Shown here in pieces: positions 9,057 to 17,567 of a DNA stretch of 43,787 nucleotides (position 1 is the first letter of the stretch; the number at the start of each line of letters is the position of its first letter). Where the stretch lies: contig DASUXY010000055.1 in the NCBI GenBank assembly GCA_036377675.1, forward strand, positions 1 to 43,787, written 5' to 3'. Both the position numbers and the translations under genes were made by a program. A model generated the notes under the pieces. It made no database searches and had not been told where the DNA came from. It saw only the letters and a list, made by a program, of their open reading frames with translations. Source of the stretch: DASUXY01 sp036377675. Lineage in GTDB: Bacteria > Bacillota > Bacilli > Bacillales > Amphibacillaceae.

Positions 9057-9139
9057 CATGACATAGATACTTTTTTTATGAATAAAACCTAGTAAATTTG
9101 TATAGTTACTAGCAATTAAAAAGAAAATGAGGGATGATG

Positions 9140-10546
9140 ATGCAGAAAAAACAAATTCATTTAAATGCTTTTGCACAAAATTCGGTATCTCCACACGCGA
9201 TTGGACTATGGAAACATCCAAAGCATGAGGGATACAGCCATGGTGATTTAGATTATTGGGTTCAATTAGCAAAGTTATTGGAAAAGGGAAAGTTCGATAC
9301 GTTATTTTTAGCCGATGTTCTTGGAATTTATGATGTATATCAAGGAAGTTATCAAACAGCAGTCGAACAAGCCGTCCAAGTGCCGGCACATGACCCACTC
9401 CTGATTATATCTGCGATGGCACAGGCGACGGAGTCACTTGGTTTTGCAGTGACCGCTTCAACAACGTATTCCGAACCGTACAAATTGGCCAGGCAGTTTT
9501 CAACATTGGATCATATTACAAAAGGACGTATTGCTTGGAATATTGTCACTTCTTATCTTGAAAGTGAAGCGGTCAATTTAGGATTGAAAACGAGGATTGA
9601 ACATGATGAAAGGTATGAGCGCGCGGACGAATTTATGGATGTTGTTTATAAATTATGGGAACAAAGTTGGGAAGATGATGCTGTCATTCAAGATGTCGAA
9701 AGAGAAAAATTTGCAGATGCAACGAAAGTGCATCCGATTCGACATAAAGGCGATTATTTTAATGTACCTGGGATTCATTTAGTTGATCCATCTCCACAAA
9801 GGACGCCGGTATTGTTTCAAGCAGGTGCTTCTCCAAGAGGAAGAGAATTTGCAGCGAAACATGCGGAAGCCATTTTTACAGATACACAAAACTCAAAAAA
9901 TGCCGTTGAAGAATTACGTCGTTTTTCAGATGATATTCGCCAACGAGTTGAAACATACGGACGAAATCACGAAGATATTAAAATTTTTCCAGGACTTGTT
10001 CCCATTGTCGGATCAACGGAAGCAGAGGCATTAGAAAAATACGAATATTTAAAGAGTCTTGTCGATTATGATGGTGCACTCGCTTTATTATCTGGCCATA
10101 CAGGTGTTGATTTATCTGTGTATGATCCTGATGACTACGTTGAAGACATGAAAGCAGGAGCCATTCAAAGCACGTTCCAAAGTTATACGTCAACCAATCC
10201 GAAATATAAATGGACGATTAAAGATGCGGTGTTACACCACGGATTGGGAGCAGGCTCAACAACAGTTGTTGGTACTCCAGAACAAATTGCAGATCATCTA
10301 ACCAAACTTGCCTTAGAAGGAGGAGCCGATGGTTTTAATATTGGTCAAACGGTTACACCAGACACACTTTCCGAATTTATTCAATATGTCGTACCAGAAT
10401 TACAAAATAGAGGCATCTATCGAAAAGAATATGAAAGTAGTACGTTACGAGAACACCTTTTTGGGAAAGGACAAACGACGTTAAAAGAGTGTCATTACGG
10501 GAAAAGTGTCACAATCCAACAACAAGAGAAGCTAGAGGAGGTCTAA
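9140..10546 (+). CDS. DszA/NtaA/SnaA-family FMN-dependent monooxygenase
   Basis: The protein (468 residues from the third of three consecutive ATGs, the one best spaced from GAGGG; 9134 and 9137 are possible) is a luciferase-like monooxygenase of the NtaA/SnaA/DszA/DmoA family. Visible features are the N-terminal NAFAQNSVSPHAIGLWKHP, FDTLFLADVLGIYD, TASTTYSEPYKLARQFSTLD, GRIAWNIVTS and QAGASPRGREFAAKHAEAIF, all typical of the family. Such enzymes use reduced FMN and O2 to attack sulfones, sulfides or N-acetic acids. Being first in an S-box operon with a DszC-like enzyme and a flavin reductase, it most likely releases sulfur from an organic sulfone or sulfonate. The precise substrate cannot be read from sequence. 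Confidence 0.88.
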   Translation: MQKKQIHLNAFAQNSVSPHAIGLWKHPKHEGYSHGDLDYWVQLAKLLEKGKFDTLFLADVLGIYDVYQGSYQTAVEQAVQVPAHDPLLIISAMAQATESLGFAVTASTTYSEPYKLARQFSTLDHITKGRIAWNIVTSYLESEAVNLGLKTRIEHDERYERADEFMDVVYKLWEQSWEDDAVIQDVEREKFADATKVHPIRHKGDYFNVPGIHLVDPSPQRTPVLFQAGASPRGREFAAKHAEAIFTDTQNSKNAVEELRRFSDDIRQRVETYGRNHEDIKIFPGLVPIVGSTEAEALEKYEYLKSLVDYDGALALLSGHTGVDLSVYDPDDYVEDMKAGAIQSTFQSYTSTNPKYKWTIKDAVLHHGLGAGSTTVVGTPEQIADHLTKLALEGGADGFNIGQTVTPDTLSEFIQYVVPELQNRGIYRKEYESSTLREHLFGKGQTTLKECHYGKSVTIQQQEKLEEV

Positions 10547-10549
10547 TGG

Positions 10550-11704
10550 ATGGAATCATTTTTTATTCAAACTGAACGGCAAAAAGAAATATTAGAGAAA
10601 ATTCAACGGTACATTCCAATTTTTCAAGAACGGGAACGGTCCTCAGAGCAATTAGGAAGTTTTTCTTTTGATAATGTAAATGACTTAAAAAAGATAGGCT
10701 ACACAAAATTACCCTTGGAAGACTTATCTACGTATGAGCTCGTTTTATTTCAAGAGAATATTGCTAGGGGTGATGGTTCAACGGCTTTGGGAATAGGTTG
10801 GCATGTAAGTACTTTACTAGATTTACAAAGGGATAATAAATGGCCGAAAGAAATCTATCACAATCTATGTGAACGTGTGAAAGAAGGAGCACTCATTAAT
10901 TACGTATTATCAGAACGTGGAAAAGGAAGTCCAACCCGTGGAGGAAGGCTCAGCACGAAAGCTCATCGGGTAAAAGATGGCTGGGAAATTTCCGGGCGAA
11001 AATCATTCGCATCGATGGCACTGGTGCTGGATTATTTTATCGTGAGTGTTCAAGTAGAGGAAGAAAACGAAGAATCTTTGTTTTTAATTCCTAGTCGAAC
11101 GGAAGGAGTCCGAATCGATGAAGTATGGGATAGTGTCGCATTACGAGGAACCGCGAGTCACGATATTGTGTTGGATCGCGTCACTGTTCCCGACTCCTAT
11201 TTAGTCGATAAAAAACCAATAGCAGCGCTAGAAAATTCAACGGGCGGTTTTTTACATATTCCAGCTTGTTATTTAGGAATTGCCCAAGCGGCGAGGGATT
11301 ACGCACTTACATTCGCTTCAAATTATAAACCGAATAGTTTAAACCGCCCAATTCGTACGGCACCTCATATTCAAATGAAAATTGGCCAAATGGAATTACA
11401 GTTAGCACAGGCACGTCATTTATTATATAGCGTAGCTAAAACATATGATGAATGGGAACATAAACAATCGTTAAACTCGCATTTAGCAGCAACAAAGTAT
11501 ACGGTGACAAACCATGCTATAACGATTGTTGATTTAGCGATGAGAATTGTCGGTGCTCGTAGCTTATCAGAGAAAAACCCATTGCAAAAGTATTATGTCA
11601 ACGTTCGAGCCGGATTACATAATCCTCCCGCTGATGATGAAATTTTATCTTTTCTTGCAGAAAAAGCACAGATCGAGGATGTAAAAGAACCGGCAAAGGT
11701 ATGA
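10550..11704 (+). CDS. Acyl-CoA dehydrogenase-fold flavin monooxygenase (DszC/SfnB-like)
   Basis: The 384-residue product has the acyl-CoA dehydrogenase fold: an N-terminal helical domain, a middle beta domain around NYVLSERGKGSPTRGG and GWEISGRKSFASMA, and a C-terminal four-helix bundle. It lacks an obvious catalytic base of true acyl-CoA dehydrogenases, and the operon partners are sulfur-scavenging enzymes. I therefore place it with DszC, SfnB and related reduced-flavin monooxygenases that oxygenate organosulfur compounds. The ATG at 10550 starts three bases after the upstream stop, with AGAGGAGG placed before it, so it is co-translated with the first enzyme. The WDSVALRGTASHD segment matches the flavin-contacting WxxxGxRxTxS region of the family. 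Confidence 0.82.
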   Translation: MESFFIQTERQKEILEKIQRYIPIFQERERSSEQLGSFSFDNVNDLKKIGYTKLPLEDLSTYELVLFQENIARGDGSTALGIGWHVSTLLDLQRDNKWPKEIYHNLCERVKEGALINYVLSERGKGSPTRGGRLSTKAHRVKDGWEISGRKSFASMALVLDYFIVSVQVEEENEESLFLIPSRTEGVRIDEVWDSVALRGTASHDIVLDRVTVPDSYLVDKKPIAALENSTGGFLHIPACYLGIAQAARDYALTFASNYKPNSLNRPIRTAPHIQMKIGQMELQLAQARHLLYSVAKTYDEWEHKQSLNSHLAATKYTVTNHAITIVDLAMRIVGARSLSEKNPLQKYYVNVRAGLHNPPADDEILSFLAEKAQIEDVKEPAKV

Positions 11705-11827
11705 AAAAGGTGTTGATCTCATTAATGAATAGAAAGCACGTTCATTTTAAAAGAATGCGTGAAACGGCTATAAATATAAGGTGATTTACCTTATCAAATA
11801 TAAATAAACCAAAACGTGGAGTGATGA

Positions 11828-12337
11828 ATGATGATAAAAAATATAGATCAAACGGAAAAATTTAAAAAAGTGATGGGCAATTATCCAACGGGAGTCACAG
11901 TTGTAACGACAAAAGATAGAAACGGAACACCTGTTGGTTTAACAGTCAACTCGTTTGCTTCTGTTTCGTTAGCCCCGCTGCTTATTTCCTGGTGTATTGA
12001 CAAAAGCGCTTCTTCTTTTGATGTATTTAACACAACGAATCAGTTTGCGGTACACATTTTAGCCAGTGAACAAGAAGATCTTTGTCATTTATTCGCATGT
12101 AAAGGTGCTGATCGTTTCAACCAATGCGAATGGACAACATCTGAATTACAACTACCGATTATTAAAGATGTCTTTGCGGTTTTGCAATGTAACGTATTTC
12201 AACGCGTGGAGGCCGGAGATCACCAGCTTTTAATCGGAAAAGTCGAACATATAGATAAAGCAGAAAAAGAACCCCTACTTTACCACAGAAGAAAAGTCGG
12301 TTCGATTCCGAGTGACTTTTATAGCAATAACATATGA
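11828..12337 (+). CDS. Flavin reductase (NAD(P)H:FMN, HpaC/DszD family)
   Basis: The 169-residue protein carries the flavin-reductase-like split-barrel sequence: NYPTGVTVVTTKDRNGTPVGLTVNSFASVSLAPLLISWCID, the FMN-binding core (shown here as recognised, from about residue 18), then FAVHILASEQEDLCHLFA and the later GDHQLLIGKVEHI. Such enzymes use NAD(P)H to make free reduced FMN for partner monooxygenases. That is what the two upstream enzymes need, so the three genes form a functional set. There are 123 bases between it and the preceding gene with no clear terminator, so it may be cotranscribed or have its own promoter. ATG ATG at 11828/11831 follows GTGGAGTGA. Confidence 0.88.
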   Translation: MMIKNIDQTEKFKKVMGNYPTGVTVVTTKDRNGTPVGLTVNSFASVSLAPLLISWCIDKSASSFDVFNTTNQFAVHILASEQEDLCHLFACKGADRFNQCEWTTSELQLPIIKDVFAVLQCNVFQRVEAGDHQLLIGKVEHIDKAEKEPLLYHRRKVGSIPSDFYSNNI

Positions 12338-12403
12338 AACTTTTCTTTCATTTAGTTGGATGATGTAGCGTGATTCGTGAAAATGAATACGTAATATGCT
12401 TTT

Positions 12404-12445
12404 CATCATTCGGATTCTTATTTTTGATGAAGAATCCGAATGATG
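12404..12445 (+). repeat. Perfect 16-bp inverted repeat downstream of the sulfur operon
   Basis: Arms at 12404-12419 and 12430-12445 are perfectly complementary around a ten-base loop. No U-tract follows on either strand, so it may act as an mRNA-stabilising stem or a poor terminator. It is the only structure I see in the 480-base gap between the flavin reductase and the peptidase, apart from two TATAAT-like hexamers at 12693 and 12701 that could be the peptidase promoter. Confidence 0.55.
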
Positions 12446-12821
12446 ATTACGAATATTTGCTATGCAAGAAAATACAACAACTCATCAAGAGAATGTTCGC
12501 TTTGTTTAATGCTATTATTAATGCAGTATATACTCCTCTGAAAACTGCACTTCTACCTACACAAAGGATATACTTTACCTAAGACAAGCATTGAACTACT
12601 TATGCTCGTAACCTTTACATTTCCATCGCTTTATAACGAGTTGATTTATGCGAAAACATGTTTTAGAAGGGTGATGATTCATAAGAGCTTGTTATAATCT
12701 TATAATAAAACGTTATTATTAAATTATTCAGAAAAATGATATCATCCATTTAAAGGTTAATAAATAATAAGATCTACCGTAGCATATATAAACAAATTCA
12801 TTTGTTGAGGAGGGATTGTTC

Positions 12822-14981
12822 ATGAAAAAACATGAGTTACAAAAAAAGCTATCTTCAGCACAAAATGGTCATACGCTTTCAGAACGTGATTTACCGACAA
12901 CGGGGTTTGAGAATCGCGATGGAAAAGATTGGACAACGATTGTGGAAGAAGAACATTTTTTAGTAGAGCTTGCTCAACGGTCAGAACGAACAACGTATTC
13001 AGTAGTAGGTCAATCAGTCGAACAAAGACCGATTTATTTAGTACGTGTAGGCTATCCAGCACCTCCTTCTGATGACAAAATTGCTACGGGAAGAAGTATT
13101 TTAATTGCTGGAACACCGCATGGGAATGAGCCAGCTGGTCGAGAAATGGCTCTACAACTTATGCGAGATTTAGCTTTTACAAACGATGAACAGTTGTTGA
13201 ATCAGTTGAAAGATGTAACGATTTTATTTATGCCGACACCGAACCCAGACGGTCGAGAAGCGAATAAACGTGGTAATGCTTGGGAAATGGATAATAATCG
13301 TGATCATCTCAATCTAAAATCTCCAGAAATGCAAGCGATGGCCAAAGTGATGAATGAGTTTCAACCACATATTACAGTAGATGCGCACGAGCGACCGAGT
13401 GGTTCTAACCCACATATGGAGATGGCGTGGCCACGTAACCTTAATATATACGAGCCGTTGCGTCATTTGAGTAAAGAGATGATTGAGGATTATCTCATGC
13501 CAGATGTCGAAAAGGCTGGTTATACGACAGGTGTCTATGGATTTCCTACTTCTAGTACGAATGGGAACGAGCGAGTGTTATCCAATATGCTCGGTTTACG
13601 GCATAGTATGGGATTAATAACAGAATCAGCTGGCAAACAGCCGGCAAAAGATCGCGTCGAAATGCAGCTCGTTACAGCATATTCTATCTTACGCTTTTAT
13701 CGTGAAAGAAGAAGGGATGTTATAAAGGTAGTTACTGAAGCACCACAATACCGAGCAGCTGCGGGTGCGAAACAAGCTCCATTTTATTTAGATGGATCAG
13801 ACAACCGGACTCCACCAGATTGGGCCGTCTTAGACCCAGCTCCTTGTGGTTATTTGTTGAATACGTCACAAGCGAAAGCGATTAGGCGACACATCGAGTT
13901 ATTTTCATTAAAAACGGAAAACGTCAGTACGTATGGTATGTTTGTTATGATGAATCAGCCGATGATGACGGTCATTCCATTTTTGCTCGATAGGCGAGCT
14001 CGATACAATGAGGTTGATGGCTTAGCTTTGTATGATTGTGCGAATCCAGAATTAGAGGAGCCTCCATTGGGTTCACCAAGTGTTGTTAATTTGCAAATTT
14101 TGTTAGAACGCTTCGAACGTGAAGGAGCGTTTAAAAGTGATTCTTCTGTCAGAACTTTACGAAACCATTTAATCTCTTTGGCTGTTTATGAGGACAAACA
14201 ATTAACGGATAAAATGGTTAAGCATGTGAAGAACTTTAAACTGTTACTTGATTATCAAAGACAAAAAGAACTCGTTTCCGATACAGCATATACGATTCTC
14301 GAAACGCAGGCTGATGATTTGTATAAAGTGTGGAAACATGTATTCTACTATGACTTCAATAGAGAGGATGGTGATATGTGGGATTCAACAGCGTTTGTAA
14401 GTCTTGATTCATGGCCTAGAAATCCAGCTGGTGCGACATACACAATCGAGGAACAGACAGGAAAAATTGTACTCGATAAACGCCAACAAGGAAATGGCAG
14501 TGCTTATGGGAGGATCACGCCTGTCATGGAAGAGGTAGAGGAAAGTGAGCTGATCATCCGTTTTCGAGCTTGTAAGTTAGGAAAAAATCAACGGATTCGA
14601 TTTTGGATTCAGGCAGATACGTATAGTACTGGAAGTTCTATGCCTGTAAATGGATATGGCGTCGAATTACATCTCGGTACAGGCCAATTCATATTGCGTC
14701 GTCGGAATGAAAGCACGTCAACGAATCTTGACAGTATCCCTTTAAACTTGACTGCGGATTGGTATTGGATGAGGCTGCGTATGCATGATGAAGAACTCTC
14801 GGTACGCTTATGGAAAGATGAGATTGAAGAACCAAACGAATGGGATATGACCGATCACCTTTCTACAAATGAACGCCTAATCGGAAAAGCACTTTTAAGC
14901 TTTATTAATTTTGACTATGAAAATGGAAATACGTTTTATCTGGATGAAATCATCGTTAATGATTTATGTAAACAAAGGTAG
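12822..14981 (+). CDS. M14-family zinc carboxypeptidase with C-terminal beta-sandwich domain
   Basis: The 719-residue protein opens with an M14 metallocarboxypeptidase domain (about 40-330). Zinc ligands are His100 and Glu103 in TPHGNEPAGRE and His189 in TVDAHE; the general-base glutamate is probably in GLITESAG near 270. A linker region (about 380-510) follows, then a C-terminal domain (about 520-719) with alternating strands (GYGVELHLGTGQFILRRR, FINFDYENGNTFYLDEI) that resembles LamG/concanavalin-like carbohydrate-binding folds. No signal peptide or anchor is visible, which is odd for a carbohydrate-binding peptidase. The ATG at 12822 is six bases from GGAGGG; a TTG at 12816 overlaps that site. 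A role in peptidoglycan or peptide turnover is inference only. Confidence 0.75.
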   Translation: MKKHELQKKLSSAQNGHTLSERDLPTTGFENRDGKDWTTIVEEEHFLVELAQRSERTTYSVVGQSVEQRPIYLVRVGYPAPPSDDKIATGRSILIAGTPHGNEPAGREMALQLMRDLAFTNDEQLLNQLKDVTILFMPTPNPDGREANKRGNAWEMDNNRDHLNLKSPEMQAMAKVMNEFQPHITVDAHERPSGSNPHMEMAWPRNLNIYEPLRHLSKEMIEDYLMPDVEKAGYTTGVYGFPTSSTNGNERVLSNMLGLRHSMGLITESAGKQPAKDRVEMQLVTAYSILRFYRERRRDVIKVVTEAPQYRAAAGAKQAPFYLDGSDNRTPPDWAVLDPAPCGYLLNTSQAKAIRRHIELFSLKTENVSTYGMFVMMNQPMMTVIPFLLDRRARYNEVDGLALYDCANPELEEPPLGSPSVVNLQILLERFEREGAFKSDSSVRTLRNHLISLAVYEDKQLTDKMVKHVKNFKLLLDYQRQKELVSDTAYTILETQADDLYKVWKHVFYYDFNREDGDMWDSTAFVSLDSWPRNPAGATYTIEEQTGKIVLDKRQQGNGSAYGRITPVMEEVEESELIIRFRACKLGKNQRIRFWIQADTYSTGSSMPVNGYGVELHLGTGQFILRRRNESTSTNLDSIPLNLTADWYWMRLRMHDEELSVRLWKDEIEEPNEWDMTDHLSTNERLIGKALLSFINFDYENGNTFYLDEIIVNDLCKQR

Positions 14982-15152
14982 GAATGTAGTAGGGGTAACC
15001 TGCAGTAAAAAGATGAAATGATCGGTGATGATTACAGTAAGTTTTTAAAAAGGATGGTAAAGAAAGTGGGCTTATTTCTAAAGAACGCTCACGATCCGCT
15101 TAAGAAGTGTGCTCATGACTTGCTAGAGCGGTGGCAGTAAATGAGGAAAAGG

Positions 15153-15195
15153 AAGAAGTGTCATAGAACGACGTAAAGGATGACACTTCTTTTTA
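15153..15195 (+). terminator. Intrinsic terminator after the M14 peptidase
   Basis: AAGAAGTGTCAT at 15153-15164 pairs perfectly with ATGACACTTCTT at 15180-15191 and is followed by TTTTA. It lies 170 bases after the peptidase stop. I see no gene in the rest of the 14982-15392 gap; a TATAAT at 15360-15365 is the likely -10 of the next gene. Confidence 0.75.
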
Positions 15196-15392
15196 TTGTG
15201 AATTTTACAATGATTTTACCTTTCATTAATAAAAACTTCATATTGGATTGGTACATTTTTAAATAATATGAACGTGTTATTCATACATTGGACAGTAATC
15301 GATGAACGAACAGTATATTATTTTTTACAAAGAGATTATTGAAGATTTCGTTTACTGCGTATAATGGGACCAAATTGTAAAGGAGGATGTTG

Positions 15393-17534
15393 ATGGTGAA
15401 GAAGAGGATGTTTCAATCTTCATTAGTAATGGCTATCATAACTGTAGCATTGATGTTCAATCCTGTGGTATTTTCAGCCGAAGATAGAACTCCAACAGAG
15501 GGGGATCACTTCACGCTGTCGATTATGCATATGAATGACACACATGCGCATTTAGATCCGATGCCGAAGATGGTTACAGCGGTCAAAGAGGTCCGAAAAG
15601 AAAAACCTGAAGCACTTTTGCTACATGCAGGGGATGTTTTTTCTGGAACGCTTTATTTTAATGAGTTCAAGGGACAAGCTGATCTCGCCTTGATGAATTT
15701 AATGGACGTTGATGCGATGGTTTTTGGTAACCATGAGTTTGACTTAGGCGATCGGGAAGGGGGACAACAGTCATTAGCAAAATTTGTTGAAGGGGCTCAC
15801 TTCCCATTACTTAGCACAAATATTGATTTTTCCAATGATCCCTATATGAGTGCGCTCGTCAGTCCGGAGCAAGTTGTTGAAAATCCCGAGGACGGAACGA
15901 GCTATCAGCATATCGTTAAAGAAGTGGACGGTGAAAAAATCGGTATATTTGGTCTGACGACCGAAGATACGATTGATATTTCCAGTCCTGTTCATGTCGC
16001 ATTTAACAATTATCAAGAAGCAGCTGAAGAGGCGGTTCAACTTTTTGAACAACAAGATATTGATAAAATCATTGCTGTTACTCATATGGGATATGACAGT
16101 AATCCGGCGGTTGGCAATGATTTATTACTCGCGCAAATCGAGGGAATTGATGTGATTGTAGGCGGACATTCGCATACGAAATTGGAACAACCTGTTGTTG
16201 TGAAGCAAGATGCAAATGGTCAAGAAAAAGACCCGACAGTCATTGTTCAAGCAGGTCAGTATGCGGAATATCTCGGAACATTGGATGTTGCATTTGATGA
16301 TGAGGGTGTCGTCGTTCGGTATGCGGGTGGATTGTTGGAAGTCGATGCATATGCAGAAGACGAGGAAGCGGTTGAAGTGCTACAACCGTATAAAGATAAG
16401 GTCAATCATGTCATGAATGAAAAAAGCGGTGCGACAGCATTGAAAGAATTAACAAATCCACGTCAAAGTCAACCCGGAGATGATAGTGTCCGTGCGAATG
16501 AAACGGAACTCGGAAACTTAGTCACCGATGCGATGCTCACTAAAGCTCAAGAAAAATTTCCAGAAACAGTCATTGCTTTTCAAAATGGTGGAGGCATTCG
16601 AGCACCCATCGCAAAAGGTGAAATGACGATCGGCGAAATTATCAGTGTACTTCCGTTTGGTAATGATCCGGTCATTGCTACTTTAACAGGGGCAGAAATT
16701 AAAGAAATTTTAGAACATAGTGTTCATTTAGCACCAAGTGAACATGGTGGATTTCTACACGTTTCAGGGATGAGAATGACGTATGACAGTTCAAAAGAAG
16801 CCGGAAATCGCGTGCAAACGATGGAAGTGAAACAAGGCGAGCAATATGTTCCAATTGAAAGCGATCAACAATATCAAATTACGACGAACGGATTTACAGG
16901 CCAAGGTGGAGATGGGTTCGAAACATTTGCCAAAGCGTATGAAGAAGGGCGAATCAAAGATATCGGTGAAATCGATTGGCAACAACTTCGGGATTATATG
17001 GTTGAAGATTTAGGCGGAAAGGTAGATCCCGAAAGAGAAGGGCGGATCATTGATCTTGCGCGAGAAGAAGATCCCCGTAACGATGATGATCACGGTGGTA
17101 AGAATGGTTCAGATGGATCCGATGATGATGTCGATCAAGAAAATGAAAATGAAGAAAAACCTGGTGAAGACTCCGACGATCAAAAAGGAGGTGTGAAACC
17201 GGACGGTGACTCTGACGATGATTCTAAAAAAGGCTCTGATGGTGCCGACTCAGACGATTCTAAAAAAGGCTCAAAATCAACTGATGATGACGAAGAAAAC
17301 GGGAATCAAAAAGGCTTAAAGCTCGGGGATGATTCGAATAAACATGGTAATCGTACAGTTCAAGGGTATGAAAATAATGAAGGTTCAACAGCCACTGCAT
17401 CTAGTGATTCGTCCGGTGGTGGGAAATTACCACGTACGGCAACCAACATGTTTACGTACTTCCTAATCGGTAGTATTTTGCTACTCAGTGGTGGAGGGAT
17501 GTTATTTTACCGGAAAAAGGCGGATAAATCTTAA
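15393..17534 (+). CDS. Cell-wall-anchored 5'-nucleotidase (UshA/CpdB family, LPRTA sorting signal)
   Basis: The 713-residue exported enzyme dephosphorylates nucleotides outside the cell. It has a signal peptide (to about residue 29, VVFSA). The metallophosphatase domain holds all metal motifs: NDTHAH (48-53), HAGDVFSG, FGNHEFD, VTHMGYDSN and GGHSHT. The 5'-nucleotidase C-terminal domain has FQNGGGIRAPI and the substrate-stacking NGFTGQGGDGFETF. A long Asp/Ser/Lys-rich spacer (17080-17400) leads to LPRTA, a hydrophobic helix and a basic tail, a sortase signal resembling class D (LPxTA) signals. The ATG at 15393 is six bases after AAAGGAGG. The nuclease gene follows after 33 bases, so the two probably act as a pair. 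Confidence 0.92.
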   Translation: MVKKRMFQSSLVMAIITVALMFNPVVFSAEDRTPTEGDHFTLSIMHMNDTHAHLDPMPKMVTAVKEVRKEKPEALLLHAGDVFSGTLYFNEFKGQADLALMNLMDVDAMVFGNHEFDLGDREGGQQSLAKFVEGAHFPLLSTNIDFSNDPYMSALVSPEQVVENPEDGTSYQHIVKEVDGEKIGIFGLTTEDTIDISSPVHVAFNNYQEAAEEAVQLFEQQDIDKIIAVTHMGYDSNPAVGNDLLLAQIEGIDVIVGGHSHTKLEQPVVVKQDANGQEKDPTVIVQAGQYAEYLGTLDVAFDDEGVVVRYAGGLLEVDAYAEDEEAVEVLQPYKDKVNHVMNEKSGATALKELTNPRQSQPGDDSVRANETELGNLVTDAMLTKAQEKFPETVIAFQNGGGIRAPIAKGEMTIGEIISVLPFGNDPVIATLTGAEIKEILEHSVHLAPSEHGGFLHVSGMRMTYDSSKEAGNRVQTMEVKQGEQYVPIESDQQYQITTNGFTGQGGDGFETFAKAYEEGRIKDIGEIDWQQLRDYMVEDLGGKVDPEREGRIIDLAREEDPRNDDDHGGKNGSDGSDDDVDQENENEEKPGEDSDDQKGGVKPDGDSDDDSKKGSDGADSDDSKKGSKSTDDDEENGNQKGLKLGDDSNKHGNRTVQGYENNEGSTATASSDSSGGGKLPRTATNMFTYFLIGSILLLSGGGMLFYRKKADKS

Positions 17535-17567
17535 GAAAATTATAAAAAGTGGAAGGGAGATGTGTGT

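Noticed and set aside
12370..12582. 70-residue ORF downstream of the flavin reductase
   Set aside because: It lies across the perfect inverted repeat, has no ribosome site, and its residues show no protein-like pattern.
15321..15365. A Pho box before the 5'-nucleotidase
   Set aside because: Only one good hexamer (TTTACA) is present; the following ones at 11-base steps do not match, so the evidence is too thin.
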